Positions 53,700-62,817 are shown, counted from the first letter of the stretch. The stretch: 64,000 nucleotides of DNA from Geomonas limicola (GCF_014193675.1 NZ_BLXZ01000011.1:62001-126000), one strand, 5' to 3'. The notes: generated from the sequence alone by a model not told the origin. Translations and numbers: made by a program.

Positions 53700-54650
53700 T
53701 CACTCCACCTCGTTGCCCAGGGGCCTCACCTCGAGGCGGGCCAGGAGCTTTTCGTGGAACTCCTTCGCCGAGTGGTACCCCATCCCCTTCAGCAGGAAGT
53801 TGCGGGCCGCCACCTCGATGATGGAGGTGAGGTTTCTGCCCGGCCGGACCGGTACCTGCAGGTGCGGCAGGTCCACGCCGAGGATGGTCTTCACCTGCTC
53901 GTCGATCCCCAGGCGGTCGTACTCCTGGCTGGCATCCCACTCCATGAGCTCCAGCACCAGGTCGATGATCTTCTTCTCGCGGATCGAGGAGACCCCGTAG
54001 AGGTCCTTGATGTTGATGATCCCCAGGCCGCGGATTTCCATGTGGTGCTGGATCGATTCTCCCGCCTGTCCCACCAGGGCCGCAGGCATCTTCTTCTTGA
54101 TGTGGATGATGTCGTCTGCCACCAACCGGTGTCCGCGGATCACCAGGTCCAGGGCGCACTCGCTCTTGCCGATGCCGCTTTTACCCAAAAGCAGGACACC
54201 CACGCCCAAAACGTCCACCAGAACGCCGTGGATGTGGGTCGAGGGGAGCAGGCTCTCTTCCAGGAACTTGGTGACCAGGGAGATGAAGGTGGAGGACTGG
54301 TGGTGCGACACCAGAAGCGGTATCCCCGCCCCCTCGGCGGAGGTCTTCAGGAACTCGGGAGGATCCAGCCCCTTGGTGACGATGAAGCAGGCGATCGGGA
54401 AGCTGCACAGGGTTTCGATGTGCTTGCGCCCGACCGCGTCGGGAATCTGTCGTAGGTAGGAGATCTCGGTATTGCCCAGGACCTGGACCCGGTCCGGATG
54501 CAGGTGTTCCGTGTACCCGGTGAGCGCCAGACCCGGTTTCTGGATGCGGGAACTGTAGAGGCGGTTGGTGAGCCCGACCGCCCCGCCGATGAGCTTCAAG
54601 TCGAGCCCGTAGGCCTTGTCCTCGAGAAGGTCCTTGATGCTGAGGCTCAT
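53700..54650 (-). CDS. hprK: HPr kinase/phosphorylase
   Basis: HprK adds or removes phosphate at Ser46 of HPr according to energy state. The C-terminal kinase has Walker A GVLLLGKSGIGKSECALDL and the family signature EIRGLGIINIKDLYG. The N-terminal domain (residues 1-130) is also present, so the protein is full length (316 residues). I place the start at MSLSIKDLL; no start has a strong ribosome site, and an in-frame GTG lies three codons upstream. A 210-base gap with inverted repeats separates it from hpf. Confidence 0.93.
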   Translation of the reverse strand: MSLSIKDLLEDKAYGLDLKLIGGAVGLTNRLYSSRIQKPGLALTGYTEHLHPDRVQVLGNTEISYLRQIPDAVGRKHIETLCSFPIACFIVTKGLDPPEFLKTSAEGAGIPLLVSHHQSSTFISLVTKFLEESLLPSTHIHGVLVDVLGVGVLLLGKSGIGKSECALDLVIRGHRLVADDIIHIKKKMPAALVGQAGESIQHHMEIRGLGIINIKDLYGVSSIREKKIIDLVLELMEWDASQEYDRLGIDEQVKTILGVDLPHLQVPVRPGRNLTSIIEVAARNFLLKGMGYHSAKEFHEKLLARLEVRPLGNEVE

Positions 54651-54682
54651 GTTGTTCACTGCTACCGACCTTTCCCCGCTCA

Positions 54683-54840
54683 AAAAAAGCGGTTCTGCGT
54701 TCCAGGTTCTACGTTGTCCGAGTCAAGGGTGGGTAACGTAGAAGCTAAACGTAGAACGGGTTTTAGGTTAGCGGTTCCGCGCTCTACGCTCTACGCAGTC
54801 CCCCTTGGGTTTCAACGTAGAGCGCAGAACGTGGAACTGG
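54683..54840. repeat. Repeat-rich gap with large hairpin between hpf and hprK
   Basis: The word AACGTAGA(A/G)CG and its complement recur at least six times in both directions. The outer copies (54697-54715 and 54814-54840) can pair into a long imperfect stem, followed on the minus strand by CGCTTTTTTTG at 54692-54682. It may stop or weaken transcription into hprK. A related fragment lies at 2090-2108. Confidence 0.6.
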
Positions 54841-54860
54841 TTTTTACATCTCTGGCGCCG

Positions 54861-55409
54861 TTATACGTTTTCCGGTGCGATCAACCCGTAGTTGCCGTCT
54901 TTGCGACGGTACACCACGTTGATGGTCTCGGTCGAGGACTCGGTGTAGACCAGGAAGTCCTTGTGCAGCAGTTCCATCTGCATGACGGCCTCTTCCACGC
55001 TCATCGGCTTCATGGAGAAGCTCTTGGTCTTGATCACCACCGGGGCGGCGCTGGCCTCCTCGATGCTCTGGGCCTCGACGATGGATTTCTGGACCTGGCG
55101 CTCGCGGGCGTCCGAGGCAGGTTTGTGTGCTTTGATGCGCTCCTTGAAACGGCGCAGCTGGCGCTCGATCTTGTCAGAGACCGCGTCCAGCGAGGCGTAC
55201 ATGTCGTTGGTTTCCTCAGCGGCCTTGATCGTGATCCCTTTAGCGGTGATAGTCACCTCGGCCATGTGACGGATCTTCTCGACGGTAAGGAAAACCTGGA
55301 CGACAATCGGCTCGTCGATGTACTTCTTGACCCTCTCCAGCTTCTCTTCAGCGTAGCTCTTCAGGGCTTCGCTTGCTTCCATGTGCCTAAATGTCGTCGT
55401 TATCTGCAT
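54861..55409 (-). CDS. hpf: Long-form ribosome hibernation promoting factor
   Basis: The 182-residue protein has the N-terminal ribosome-binding domain (MQITTTFRHMEASEALKSYA and ITAKGITIKAAEETNDMYAS) and the C-terminal dimerisation domain (MSVEEAVMQMELLHKDFLVY, RRKDGNYGLIAP). The long form pairs 70S ribosomes into inactive 100S particles by itself. GGGAGG precedes the ATG at 55409; an upstream ATG ten codons earlier is less likely. It directly follows rpoN, as in many proteobacteria. Confidence 0.94.
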   Translation of the reverse strand: MQITTTFRHMEASEALKSYAEEKLERVKKYIDEPIVVQVFLTVEKIRHMAEVTITAKGITIKAAEETNDMYASLDAVSDKIERQLRRFKERIKAHKPASDARERQVQKSIVEAQSIEEASAAPVVIKTKSFSMKPMSVEEAVMQMELLHKDFLVYTESSTETINVVYRRKDGNYGLIAPENV

Positions 55410-55475
55410 GACTTGGTACCTCCCTTTATTGTAATACACGCCGGCTGCCGCCCATGGCCAGGCGGGGACGGACGT

Positions 55476-57023
55476 TTAGAAATGCTTCTTGCGCTCCGAG
55501 GACGAACCGATGCGGAGCATTTCGCGGTACTTGGTGACGGTGCGCCGCGCGATGACGATGTTGTGGGTGGAGAGCATCTCGGCCAGGCGCTGGTCCGAAT
55601 AGGGGCGCTTGGGGTCTTCCGCGTCGACCAGCTCCTTGATCTTGCTCTTCACGCTCTCCGAGGCGATGAAGTCCCCCTCGCCGGTGGAGATGCCCGAGTT
55701 GAAGAAGTACTTGAGCTCGAAGAGCCCCTGCGGCGTCTGCATGTACTTCGCGGTGGTGACGCGGCTGATGGTCGACTCGTGCATGCCGATGTCCTCGGCG
55801 ATGTCGCGCAGGACCAACGGTTTCAGGTACTCGATGCCGCGGTCCAGGAACTCGCGCTGGAACTTCACCAGGCTCTTGGCCACCTTGAAGATGGTGCGCT
55901 GGCGCTGCTGGATGCTCTTGATGAGCCAGATGGCCGAGCGCATCTTCTCGCCGATGTACTCCTCGCACTTCTTGTCCACCGGGCGGGACGCCTTGGTGTC
56001 GGGTGCGTAGAGCGGGTTGATCCTCAGGTTGGGCATCCCCTCGTCGTTCAGCATCACCACGTACTCGTCGCCCACCTTGTGCACGAAGATGTCGGCGGAA
56101 ATGTACTGGACGTCGTCGGAACCGTAGACGCGGCCCGGTTTCGGGTCGAGTTCGGCGATGATCTTCGAGGCGGCCAGGATGTCATCCACCTCGACCCCGA
56201 GAACCTTGGCGGCCTGCTTGTAGCGGCGGCTTTCCAGGTCCTTCAGGTGGTCGCGCAAAAGCGCCTCCACGATGGTCCCGCCCATTCCCAGGCTCGCCAC
56301 CTGCAAAAGCAGGCACTCGCGCAGGTCGCGCGCCGCGACGCCGACCGGGTCGAACTCCTGGATCCGTTTCAGCACCTGCTCGGACAAGGGGACCAGCACC
56401 GTCTCGGCGAAGCCCTGGCTCGCCTCCTCCTTCTGGCCGGCATCGGCGTCGGGGCCAAGCCCCGCCCACTCCAGGAGCTCCTCCTGGAAGGGTGACACCT
56501 GCACACAGGCCTCGGCCACGTCGGACAAGGTGGCGCGCAGGTAGCCGTCTTCATCGATGTTGCCGATGATCTCGGCGCCGAGCACCATCTCGCGCTCGGT
56601 GAACCGGGTCAGGCTCAATTGCCAGAGCAGGTGATCGCCCAGGGTGGATTTCTTGGTCAGGAGGTTTTCGAAAGAGGGGCGATCTTCGTCGTCGTAGTAC
56701 TGCTCGCCGGAGCTGTAGTTGTAGCCGTCGATGTAGGAATCCCAGTCGGCCTCCCGGGTCTCCTCACCGGTGCGCACCTCCTGGAAATCGGAGGCGGGGC
56801 TCTCGGGCTCCACCTCCCGCTCCCGCAGTTCCAGCTGTTCGGGCTCCCGGACCTCTTCCTGCTCGATCGCCTCGTCCAGGATCGGGTTCTCTTCCAGTTC
56901 CTGGCGTACCACGTCTTGCAGCTCCAAGCGGGAGAGCTGGAGAAGCTTTATCGCCTGCTGCAACTGGGGGGTCATCACCAGTTGCTGACTCATCTTCATC
57001 TGCTGGCGCATCTCAATAGCCAT
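55476..57023 (-). CDS. rpoN: RNA polymerase sigma-54 factor
   Basis: RpoN directs polymerase to -24/-12 promoters and needs an activator ATPase. Region I is the glutamine-rich N-terminus (QQMKMSQQLVMTPQLQQAI). The acidic region II covers about 45-115. The core-binding and DNA-binding parts follow, with the RpoN box ARRTVTKYRE near residue 500 (usual sequence ARRTVAKYRE). The 515-residue length is normal. AGAGG precedes the ATG. It comes after lptB in the lpt-rpoN run, and a 26-codon frame overlaps its start. Confidence 0.97.
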   Translation of the reverse strand: MAIEMRQQMKMSQQLVMTPQLQQAIKLLQLSRLELQDVVRQELEENPILDEAIEQEEVREPEQLELREREVEPESPASDFQEVRTGEETREADWDSYIDGYNYSSGEQYYDDEDRPSFENLLTKKSTLGDHLLWQLSLTRFTEREMVLGAEIIGNIDEDGYLRATLSDVAEACVQVSPFQEELLEWAGLGPDADAGQKEEASQGFAETVLVPLSEQVLKRIQEFDPVGVAARDLRECLLLQVASLGMGGTIVEALLRDHLKDLESRRYKQAAKVLGVEVDDILAASKIIAELDPKPGRVYGSDDVQYISADIFVHKVGDEYVVMLNDEGMPNLRINPLYAPDTKASRPVDKKCEEYIGEKMRSAIWLIKSIQQRQRTIFKVAKSLVKFQREFLDRGIEYLKPLVLRDIAEDIGMHESTISRVTTAKYMQTPQGLFELKYFFNSGISTGEGDFIASESVKSKIKELVDAEDPKRPYSDQRLAEMLSTHNIVIARRTVTKYREMLRIGSSSERKKHF

Positions 57024-57093
57024 AAATCCTCTTTGAAACCCTACTGAATTCTTCGGTGAACTCTGGAGCTGCCGGGTACCGAGGCAGTCTCAT
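57013..57093 (-). CDS. Small leader reading frame overlapping the rpoN start
   Basis: A 26-codon frame starts at an ATG preceded by GGGGGG with a 7-base gap, and its TGA lies 9 bases inside rpoN in another frame. The predicted peptide starts MRLPRYPAAPEF and ends SKRIYGY. The strong ribosome site and the overlap suggest translational coupling to rpoN. No family is recognised and it could be incidental. Confidence 0.4.
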   Translation of the reverse strand: MRLPRYPAAPEFTEEFSRVSKRIYGY

Positions 57094-57188
57094 TGGAATT
57101 CCCCCCTAAGTGAAGAATACACCGAAAGGGGCTCATGTGCACGGAAACGCTGGTGCTTTTCTTCGGCCCTGCCGCATTGCCGATTTTT

Positions 57189-57920
57189 TTAGAGACGGAA
57201 CTTGTCCCCCAGGTAGATCTCGCGCGCCTTCTTGCTCTGGGAGATCTGCACCGGGTCGCCGCATTCGAGCACCTCGCCGGCACTCATGATATAGGCCTTG
57301 TCGCAGACCCCCAGGGTCTCCCGCACGTTGTGGTCCGAGATCAGGACGCCGAGACCGCGCTCCTTCAACTCGGTGATGATGTTCTGGATGTCGATGACCG
57401 CGATCGGGTCGATCCCGGCAAACGGCTCGTCCAGGAGGATGAAGGCCGGATCGGTGGCAAGCGCCCGGGCGATCTCCACCCGGCGTCTCTCGCCACCCGA
57501 GAGGGCGAAGCCGCGGCTCCCCGCGATGTGCTCGATGCGGAACTCGCTCAAAAGCTCCTCGACCCGCTCGCGCCTTCTTACCTGCGGAAGCGGCATGGTC
57601 TCGAGGACCGCCAGGAGGTTCTCCCGCACCGTCAAGCGCCGGAACACCGAGGGCTCCTGCGGCAGGTAGCTGATGCCGCGCCGGGCCCTCAGGTACATCG
57701 GGAGCTCGGTGATCGGGTCGCCGTCCAGGAAGACCTCCCCCTGGTCCGGCTTGGCGAGCCCCACCACCATGTAGAAGGTGGTGGTCTTGCCGGCGCCGTT
57801 GGGGCCCAAGAGCCCCACCACCTCGCCGGAGCTCACGGAGATGTCCACCCCGTTTACCACCATGCGCCGGTTGAATCCCTTGGCGAGCCCCCTGGTGCTC
57901 AGGGTGCTACGGTTTGACAT
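57189..57920 (-). CDS. lptB: LPS export ABC transporter ATPase LptB
   Basis: LptB powers extraction of LPS from the inner membrane with LptF and LptG. Walker A is [13 protein letters not shown], the signature [15 protein letters not shown], and Walker [14 protein letters not shown]; the C-terminal part matches LptB ([20 protein letters not shown]). The 243-residue length is right. It overlaps lptA by 14 bases. The lptF and lptG genes are not in the window. Confidence 0.96.
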   Translation of the reverse strand: MSNRSTLSTRGLAKGFNRRMVVNGVDISVSSGEVVGLLGPNGAGKTTTFYMVVGLAKPDQGEVFLDGDPITELPMYLRARRGISYLPQEPSVFRRLTVRENLLAVLETMPLPQVRRRERVEELLSEFRIEHIAGSRGFALSGGERRRVEIARALATDPAFILLDEPFAGIDPIAVIDIQNIITELKERGLGVLISDHNVRETLGVCDKAYIMSAGEVLECGDPVQISQSKKAREIYLGDKFRL

Positions 57921-58389
57921 CTTTCCCCCCGCCGGGATGGATCACCGCGTTCACGCGCTCGCCGGGACCGCCGGTCACCTCGCTGCGCTGCTCGTTCACG
58001 TAGTAGGTGATCAGCTTGCCGGTGATGACGTCACCACCCTGGGTCACCTTGGGGGAGCCGTCCAGGACGATGCGGGCCAGCTTGGGATCGTACACCGCGT
58101 GGGCTCCGGTCGCCTGCCGGGGTCCCTGCAGGATCCGGACGTTGCCGAAGGCCTCGGCGCGGCTCAGGTCCTTGCCGTCGCCCGAGTAGCTGATCACCAG
58201 GCGATCGGCGTACAGGGTGAGATCCCCCTGGCGCGCCACCACTTTCCCTTCGAAGGTGGCGGTCTTCTTGTCGTTATCGGCACGCAGCGTGTCCGACTTG
58301 ATAGTTAATGGTTCCCGGCTGGCGACCGGTGTGGCCTGCGCCGTGGCAACCAGAACAATCAGTAGCAGAAACGGAAGGAACCCGCGCAT
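57907..58389 (-). CDS. lptA: Periplasmic LPS bridge protein LptA
   Basis: The 160-residue protein has a signal peptide ([16 protein letters not shown]) and an OstA/LptA beta-jellyroll domain ([39 protein letters not shown]). LptA monomers stack to carry LPS across the periplasm. Its ATG shares one base with the lptC stop (TGATG), and its end overlaps lptB, so the three are translated as a unit. Confidence 0.92.
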   Translation of the reverse strand: MRGFLPFLLLIVLVATAQATPVASREPLTIKSDTLRADNDKKTATFEGKVVARQGDLTLYADRLVISYSGDGKDLSRAEAFGNVRILQGPRQATGAHAVYDPKLARIVLDGSPKVTQGGDVITGKLITYYVNEQRSEVTGGPGERVNAVIHPGGGKDVKP

Positions 58390-58964
58390 CAGCGTACCCC
58401 CTGCGGCCGGTACACCGCGCTTACGTCCTTCATTACCTTAAGCCTCCGTGCCTGGGTCTGAAACTCCATCCCGGTCCCCTTGAGTTCGAAACCGCCATCC
58501 TTGAACTGCACCGGCTGGTCCGTCTCCAACTGCGAGCGGGCCGCTACGTAGGTGATCCGCGAGGTGGAGAACTCGAGCCCCGAAGCGCTGCGCCCGAGCA
58601 CCTTCCCGGAGAGGGTGACGTCGCGGGTTGCGTTGCGGTACTCGGCCCGCTCCGCGGTCACCTCCAGGTCACCGGTGGAGCCGCTGCCCGCTACCACCAG
58701 CTTCACTCCGATAAGGGTCGTGGAGTCGGCCTCCTTGTTGTACTCCGCACGCTCCGCGGAAAGGTCCCAACGCTTGACCCCTTTTTTCGTCTCGGTGTAA
58801 TGGACCCGCTGCAGGGAAACATCGACCTTGAGAGGAAGTTTGGGGACCTTGCGTGAGGGCGCTCCTTCCTGGTGCATCCGGTACGCGATGGTGCCGACCA
58901 CGCAAAGGGTGACAACTGATGCCAGCATGACGAGAAATCGCCTGATATTATTGACTTTATGCAT
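58389..58964 (-). CDS. lptC: LPS export bitopic protein LptC
   Basis: The protein has one membrane segment (residues about 10-30, FLVMLASVVTLCVVGTIAY) and a periplasmic LptC domain (LKVDVSLQRVHYTETKKGVK, WDLSAERAEYNKEADSTTLI). LptC hands LPS from LptBFG to LptA. With the start at 58964 it is 191 residues, but the -10 box of its promoter ends 13 bases before the ATG, giving a leader of about 6 bases and no ribosome site. An alternative ATG at residue 13 has an AGG upstream. It opens the lpt-rpoN-PTS run. Confidence 0.88.
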   Translation of the reverse strand: MHKVNNIRRFLVMLASVVTLCVVGTIAYRMHQEGAPSRKVPKLPLKVDVSLQRVHYTETKKGVKRWDLSAERAEYNKEADSTTLIGVKLVVAGSGSTGDLEVTAERAEYRNATRDVTLSGKVLGRSASGLEFSTSRITYVAARSQLETDQPVQFKDGGFELKGTGMEFQTQARRLKVMKDVSAVYRPQGVR

Positions 58965-58977
58965 GATTTCGGACCAA

Positions 58978-59006
58978 AGTATAGCATCATAAAAAATGGG
59001 TGTAAA
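58978..59006 (-). promoter_or_regulatory. Strong sigma-70 type promoter of the lptC-rpoN run
   Basis: On the minus strand TTTACA (59006-59001) and TATACT (58983-58978) are exactly 17 bases apart, with an AT-rich spacer. The lptC ATG follows after 13 bases. Confidence 0.8.
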
Positions 59007-59147
59007 GCCTATTTTATTAAAAAGCGGGAGTTTGGCACAGAGATTGTAAAAGGGCGTAAACACAGCAAATGTTTTACGGTTTAAAACAGTGAGCTACAGG
59101 AGGGAACACCGGGAAGGGGAAGAACTCCGGCCGGAAGGCGCCGGGTG

Positions 59148-59185
59148 AAAAAAGGGGTGCGGGCTGCCGAAAACCGGCACCCGCA
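59148..59185 (-). terminator. Intrinsic terminator after gmd
   Basis: GGGGTGCGGG and CCCGCACCCC form a stem with inner TGCCG/CGGCA pairs around TTTT. On the minus strand six T residues follow, shortly after the gmd stop. It separates this operon from lptC. Confidence 0.9.
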
Positions 59186-59197
59186 CCCCTTGTGGGT

Positions 59198-60247
59198 TTA
59201 ACCTTTGGCGCGCTGCTCGCGCTCGGCAAGTTTCAGGTCCCAGTCGGTCATCATCTCGACCAGTTGCGGGAAGCTGGTCTTGACCTCCCACCCCAGCTCG
59301 CGGCGGGCCTTGGCGGGGTCGCCTAACAGGAGGTCCACCTCAGCCGGGCGGAAGTAGCGCGGGTCGATCTCGATGACCGTCTTGCCCGAGGTACTGTCGA
59401 TACCCTTTTCGGCCTCACCGTGCCCCTGCCACTCGATCGGCATCCCCAGGCGGGCGAAGACCAGCTCGGCGAACTCGCGCACGCTGTGGGTCTCGCCGGT
59501 TGCCACCACGTAGTCGTCCGGCGTGTCGGCCTGCAGCATGCGCCACATCGCCTCCACGTAGTCGCCGGCAAAGCCCCAGTCACGCTTGGCATCCAGGTTC
59601 CCCAGGTAGAGGCGGTCCTGCAGCCCCAGCTTGATGCGGGCGGCGGCGCGGGTGATCTTGCGGGTTACGAAGGTTTCGCCGCGGCGCGGGGACTCGTGGT
59701 TGAAGAGGATCCCGTTGCAGGCGAACATGTTGTAGCTCTCGCGGTAGTTAAGCGTGATGTAGAAGGCGTAGGCCTTGGCGCAGGCATACGGGGAGCGCGG
59801 GTAGAAGGGGGTGGTCTCCTTCTGCGGGGTCTCCACCACCTTGCCGTAGAGCTCGGAGGAGGAAGCCTGGTAGAAGCGGGTATCGAGCCCGGTCTCCTGG
59901 ATCCCCTCGAGGATGCGCACCGCGCCCAGGGCGTCGATCTCCGCGGTGTATTCCGGGACGTCGAACGAGACGCGCACGTGGCTTTGCGCACCCAGGTTGT
60001 AGATCTCGTCCGGGCGGACCTCGCGCAACAGCCGGTTGATGGAGCTTGCGTCATTCAGGTCGCCGTAGTGCAGGAAGAGCTTGGTGTCCTCCTCGTGCGG
60101 GTCGCGGTAGATGTGGTTGATCCGGCCCGTATTGAAGGACGAGGAACGGCGGATCATGCCGTGGACCTCGTACCCCTTCGAGAGGAGCAGTTCGGTGAGA
60201 TAGGAGCCGTCCTGCCCGGTAATGCCGGTGATAAATGCTTTCTTCAT
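59198..60247 (-). CDS. gmd: GDP-mannose 4,6-dehydratase
   Basis: Gmd makes GDP-4-keto-6-deoxymannose, the precursor of GDP-fucose, GDP-rhamnose or GDP-perosamine for surface sugars. The NADP motif [20 protein letters not shown], the [15 protein letters not shown] loop, SSSELYGKV and the catalytic [11 protein letters not shown] tyrosine-lysine pair are all present. The 349-residue length is typical. GGAGG precedes the ATG. It is last in the sulfatase-unknown-hldE-gmd run; the downstream reductase that sets the final sugar is not in the window. Confidence 0.96.
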   Translation of the reverse strand: MKKAFITGITGQDGSYLTELLLSKGYEVHGMIRRSSSFNTGRINHIYRDPHEEDTKLFLHYGDLNDASSINRLLREVRPDEIYNLGAQSHVRVSFDVPEYTAEIDALGAVRILEGIQETGLDTRFYQASSSELYGKVVETPQKETTPFYPRSPYACAKAYAFYITLNYRESYNMFACNGILFNHESPRRGETFVTRKITRAAARIKLGLQDRLYLGNLDAKRDWGFAGDYVEAMWRMLQADTPDDYVVATGETHSVREFAELVFARLGMPIEWQGHGEAEKGIDSTSGKTVIEIDPRYFRPAEVDLLLGDPAKARRELGWEVKTSFPQLVEMMTDWDLKLAEREQRAKG

Positions 60248-60330
60248 GGGTCCTCCGAAAACGCGTAATTTTCAAATTAACAAAAATACCCGACCGCAGC
60301 CGTCAACGCAAGCAGGATCGGGAAAAGGCC

Positions 60331-61794
60331 TCAATAGGAGGCCAAAATCTTTTCGATGATGCGGCTGGTGGACCTGCCGTCCACGAACTGGACCAGCTCG
60401 ACCCGCCCGCCGCGGGCTTCGACGATCTCGCGCCCTACCACCTGGTCCAGGGAGTAATCGCCCCCCTTCACCAGGACGTCGGGCTGCACCCCCTCGATCA
60501 CCCGCACCGGTGTGTCCTCGTCGAAGAGGACCACGAAGTCGATGCAGTCGAGTGCGGCGAGGATGTGCGCCCGCTCGGACTCCTCGATGAGCGGCCGGCG
60601 TTCCCCCTTCAGGCGCCGTACCGAGGCGTCGGAGTTGAGCCCCACCACCAGCAGGTCGCCGAACTGGCGGGCCTTCTGCAGGTACTTCACGTGCCCCACG
60701 TGCAGGAGGTCGAAACAGCCGTTGGTGAAGACGATCTTCTTGCCGCGGGAGCGCTCGCCGGCGATCAGGTGGGCCAGCACGTCGAGGTTCTTGATCTTGG
60801 TATCGGCGTCCTTCTGGCTGTGCCCCACCTCGGCCACGATCTCCTGGGGGAGCACCACCGAGGTGCCGAGCTTGCCGACCGCGATCCCTGCCGCCACGTT
60901 GGCCACCCAGGCGGCTTCCGGGAGCTCGAGGCCGCAGGCAAGTCCCAGCGAGAGGACCGAGATTACCGTGTCGCCGGCGCCGGTCACGTCGTATACCTCG
61001 CGCGCCACGGTCGGGATGTGCACGGCGGAGAGTCCGCCGCGGAACAGCGACATGCCGGCCTCGGACCGGGTGATGAGAAGGGCGTCGAGTTCCAGAGAAC
61101 CCAGGAGGCGCTCGGCGGCGAGTTCCAGGCTCTGCTGGTCCACGATGGCGACACCCGAGGCGATCTCCGCCTCCTTGCGGTTGGGGGTGAGCAGCGTGGC
61201 TCCCCGGTACTTGCCGTAGTCACTCCCCTTGGGATCGACCACCACCGGGATCCCGAGGTCGCGCCCGGCCTGGCAGACCGCCGCCAGGACATCCGGGGTG
61301 AGCACACCTTTCAGGTAGTCCGAGACGACGATGACGTTGAAACGGCCTGCGTTCTCCTTGAGGTAGCTGAGCATCGCCTGCTGGCTCGCCTCCGCCACTT
61401 CGCTGCGGCTTTCCCGGTCGATCCGGACGATCTGCTGGTTGGCGGCGATGACCCGGGTCTTCTTGCTGGTCTTGCGTTCGGCTTCCTCGAAGAGGCCGGC
61501 GAGTTCCACCCCCTGGTTCTGAAACGCCTGGCGCAGCAGCGCACCGTTCGGGTCCGCGCCGATCACCGAGCAGATCGAGACGCTGGCGCCTAGGGCCACC
61601 AGGTTGTGCACCACGTTGCCGGCGCCCCCCAGCCGCAGGTCCTCGCGCACCACCTCAACCACCTGCACCGGGGCCTCCGGCGAGATACGCTCCGCCCGCC
61701 CCCACAGGTACTCGTCCAGCATCAGGTCGCCCAGGACCAGCACCCGGACCTGCGTCGCTTTTTCAAAAAAGGATTCGACTTCTCTGCGTTCCAT
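60331..61794 (-). CDS. hldE: Bifunctional heptose-7-phosphate kinase/heptose-1-phosphate adenylyltransferase
   Basis: HldE performs two steps toward ADP-heptose for the LPS inner core. The N-terminal ribokinase domain (residues 1-330) has VRVLVLGDLMLDEYLWGR, LRLGGAGNVVHNLVALGA and the anion-hole motif VTGAGDTVISVLSL. The C-terminal nucleotidyltransferase has FTNGCFDLLHVGHVKYL and PDVLVKGGDYSLDQVVG. At 487 residues both domains are complete. GGAG precedes the ATG. Operon neighbours are an unknown enzyme upstream and gmd downstream. Confidence 0.96.
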   Translation of the reverse strand: MERREVESFFEKATQVRVLVLGDLMLDEYLWGRAERISPEAPVQVVEVVREDLRLGGAGNVVHNLVALGASVSICSVIGADPNGALLRQAFQNQGVELAGLFEEAERKTSKKTRVIAANQQIVRIDRESRSEVAEASQQAMLSYLKENAGRFNVIVVSDYLKGVLTPDVLAAVCQAGRDLGIPVVVDPKGSDYGKYRGATLLTPNRKEAEIASGVAIVDQQSLELAAERLLGSLELDALLITRSEAGMSLFRGGLSAVHIPTVAREVYDVTGAGDTVISVLSLGLACGLELPEAAWVANVAAGIAVGKLGTSVVLPQEIVAEVGHSQKDADTKIKNLDVLAHLIAGERSRGKKIVFTNGCFDLLHVGHVKYLQKARQFGDLLVVGLNSDASVRRLKGERRPLIEESERAHILAALDCIDFVVLFDEDTPVRVIEGVQPDVLVKGGDYSLDQVVGREIVEARGGRVELVQFVDGRSTSRIIEKILASY

Positions 61795-61854
61795 GAAAGC
61801 TCCAGTTCCGCCCGAACGTTGTCGCCCAGCCGGCGGGAATCGTCATTGCCCAGC

Positions 61855-62817
61855 CTATTTGTGCCCCTTGGCGAGGCGGTCCAGCACACCAGCGGCGAAA
61901 AGCGGCAGCATGATCTCGTGGTGACCGGTTAGGGTATAGCCGTGGCTCTTCCCCGAGGTCGGACGCTTCACCACGTTGGTGAGCGGGCGGTAGTGCTGCT
62001 GCATGTCGAAGTTGGCGGTGGTGAAGTGATCGACGTGGTGCCCCAGGTTCTGGGCGATGGAAAGCGCCTTCAGAAACACCTCGGGAAGCAGCACGGCGCT
62101 GCCGATGTTGAGGTACACCCCGCCATCCCCCAGTTCGGAGACGACGGAGGTGAGGATCCGGAAATCGGTGTAGCTCGCCTGACCGATGACGGCCCCATCC
62201 GCCGTGGGATGCTGGTGGGTGATGTCGGTTCCCACCGCCACGTGCACGGTCACCGGGATGCCGCGCTCGGCGCAGATGGCCTGCAGGCTCTCGCTTTTGA
62301 AGGGGAGCTCGCGCTCGTTGATCATCCGGCCGATCGACTCGCCGTACCCAAGCCCCTTGGCCACACCGGCCTTGAGCGCGGCGTTGATCTGGAACCCGGT
62401 CTCCTCGGCCATGCCGAAGGTGCCGGCGTGCAAGACGGCCCCCACGTCCTCGCTGGTCGCGCCGATCAGGGCGATCTCGAAGTCATGGATCGATCCGGCA
62501 CCGTTTAAGGCCACCGCGGTAATGACGTCCGCCTCGATGAGCGAGCGCAACACCGGCTGCAGCCCGCACTTGATCACGTGCCCCCCCATGGCGAGCACCA
62601 CCGGCTTCCCCTTGTGCCGCGCGGCGACCACCGCGTCGATTACCTTGTTCAGGGCCTGGGAGCCGAGCTGCTTGGGGAGCGCGGCCAAAAGGTCCGCGAC
62701 GCTCATCCCGGCCCTGACCGGCTTGGCAAAGTCATGGGCCACCGAGACCTTGTTCTTGCGCTCGGCGATGGGGTAGGTGCTGACACCCGAGATATCCAAC
62801 GGTTCATATCGTTTCAT
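61855..62817 (-). CDS. Conserved-looking enzyme of unknown function
   Basis: I do not firmly recognise this 320-residue soluble protein. It has a glycine-rich fold core (PVVLAMGGHVIKCGL), a polar active-site-like segment (ALNGAGSIHDFEIALIG), and repeated histidines (DITHQHPTADGAVIGQ, NLGHHVDHFTTANFD). The pattern G-x-x-x-x-G-L, then NGA and HD, is loosely like deoxyhypusine synthase folds, but the key lysine region is not evident. It lies 60 bases before hldE and 37 after the sulfatase-like gene, which suggests a role in sugar or envelope metabolism. The start follows AAAGGAT. Confidence 0.6.
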   Translation of the reverse strand: MKRYEPLDISGVSTYPIAERKNKVSVAHDFAKPVRAGMSVADLLAALPKQLGSQALNKVIDAVVAARHKGKPVVLAMGGHVIKCGLQPVLRSLIEADVITAVALNGAGSIHDFEIALIGATSEDVGAVLHAGTFGMAEETGFQINAALKAGVAKGLGYGESIGRMINERELPFKSESLQAICAERGIPVTVHVAVGTDITHQHPTADGAVIGQASYTDFRILTSVVSELGDGGVYLNIGSAVLLPEVFLKALSIAQNLGHHVDHFTTANFDMQQHYRPLTNVVKRPTSGKSHGYTLTGHHEIMLPLFAAGVLDRLAKGHK

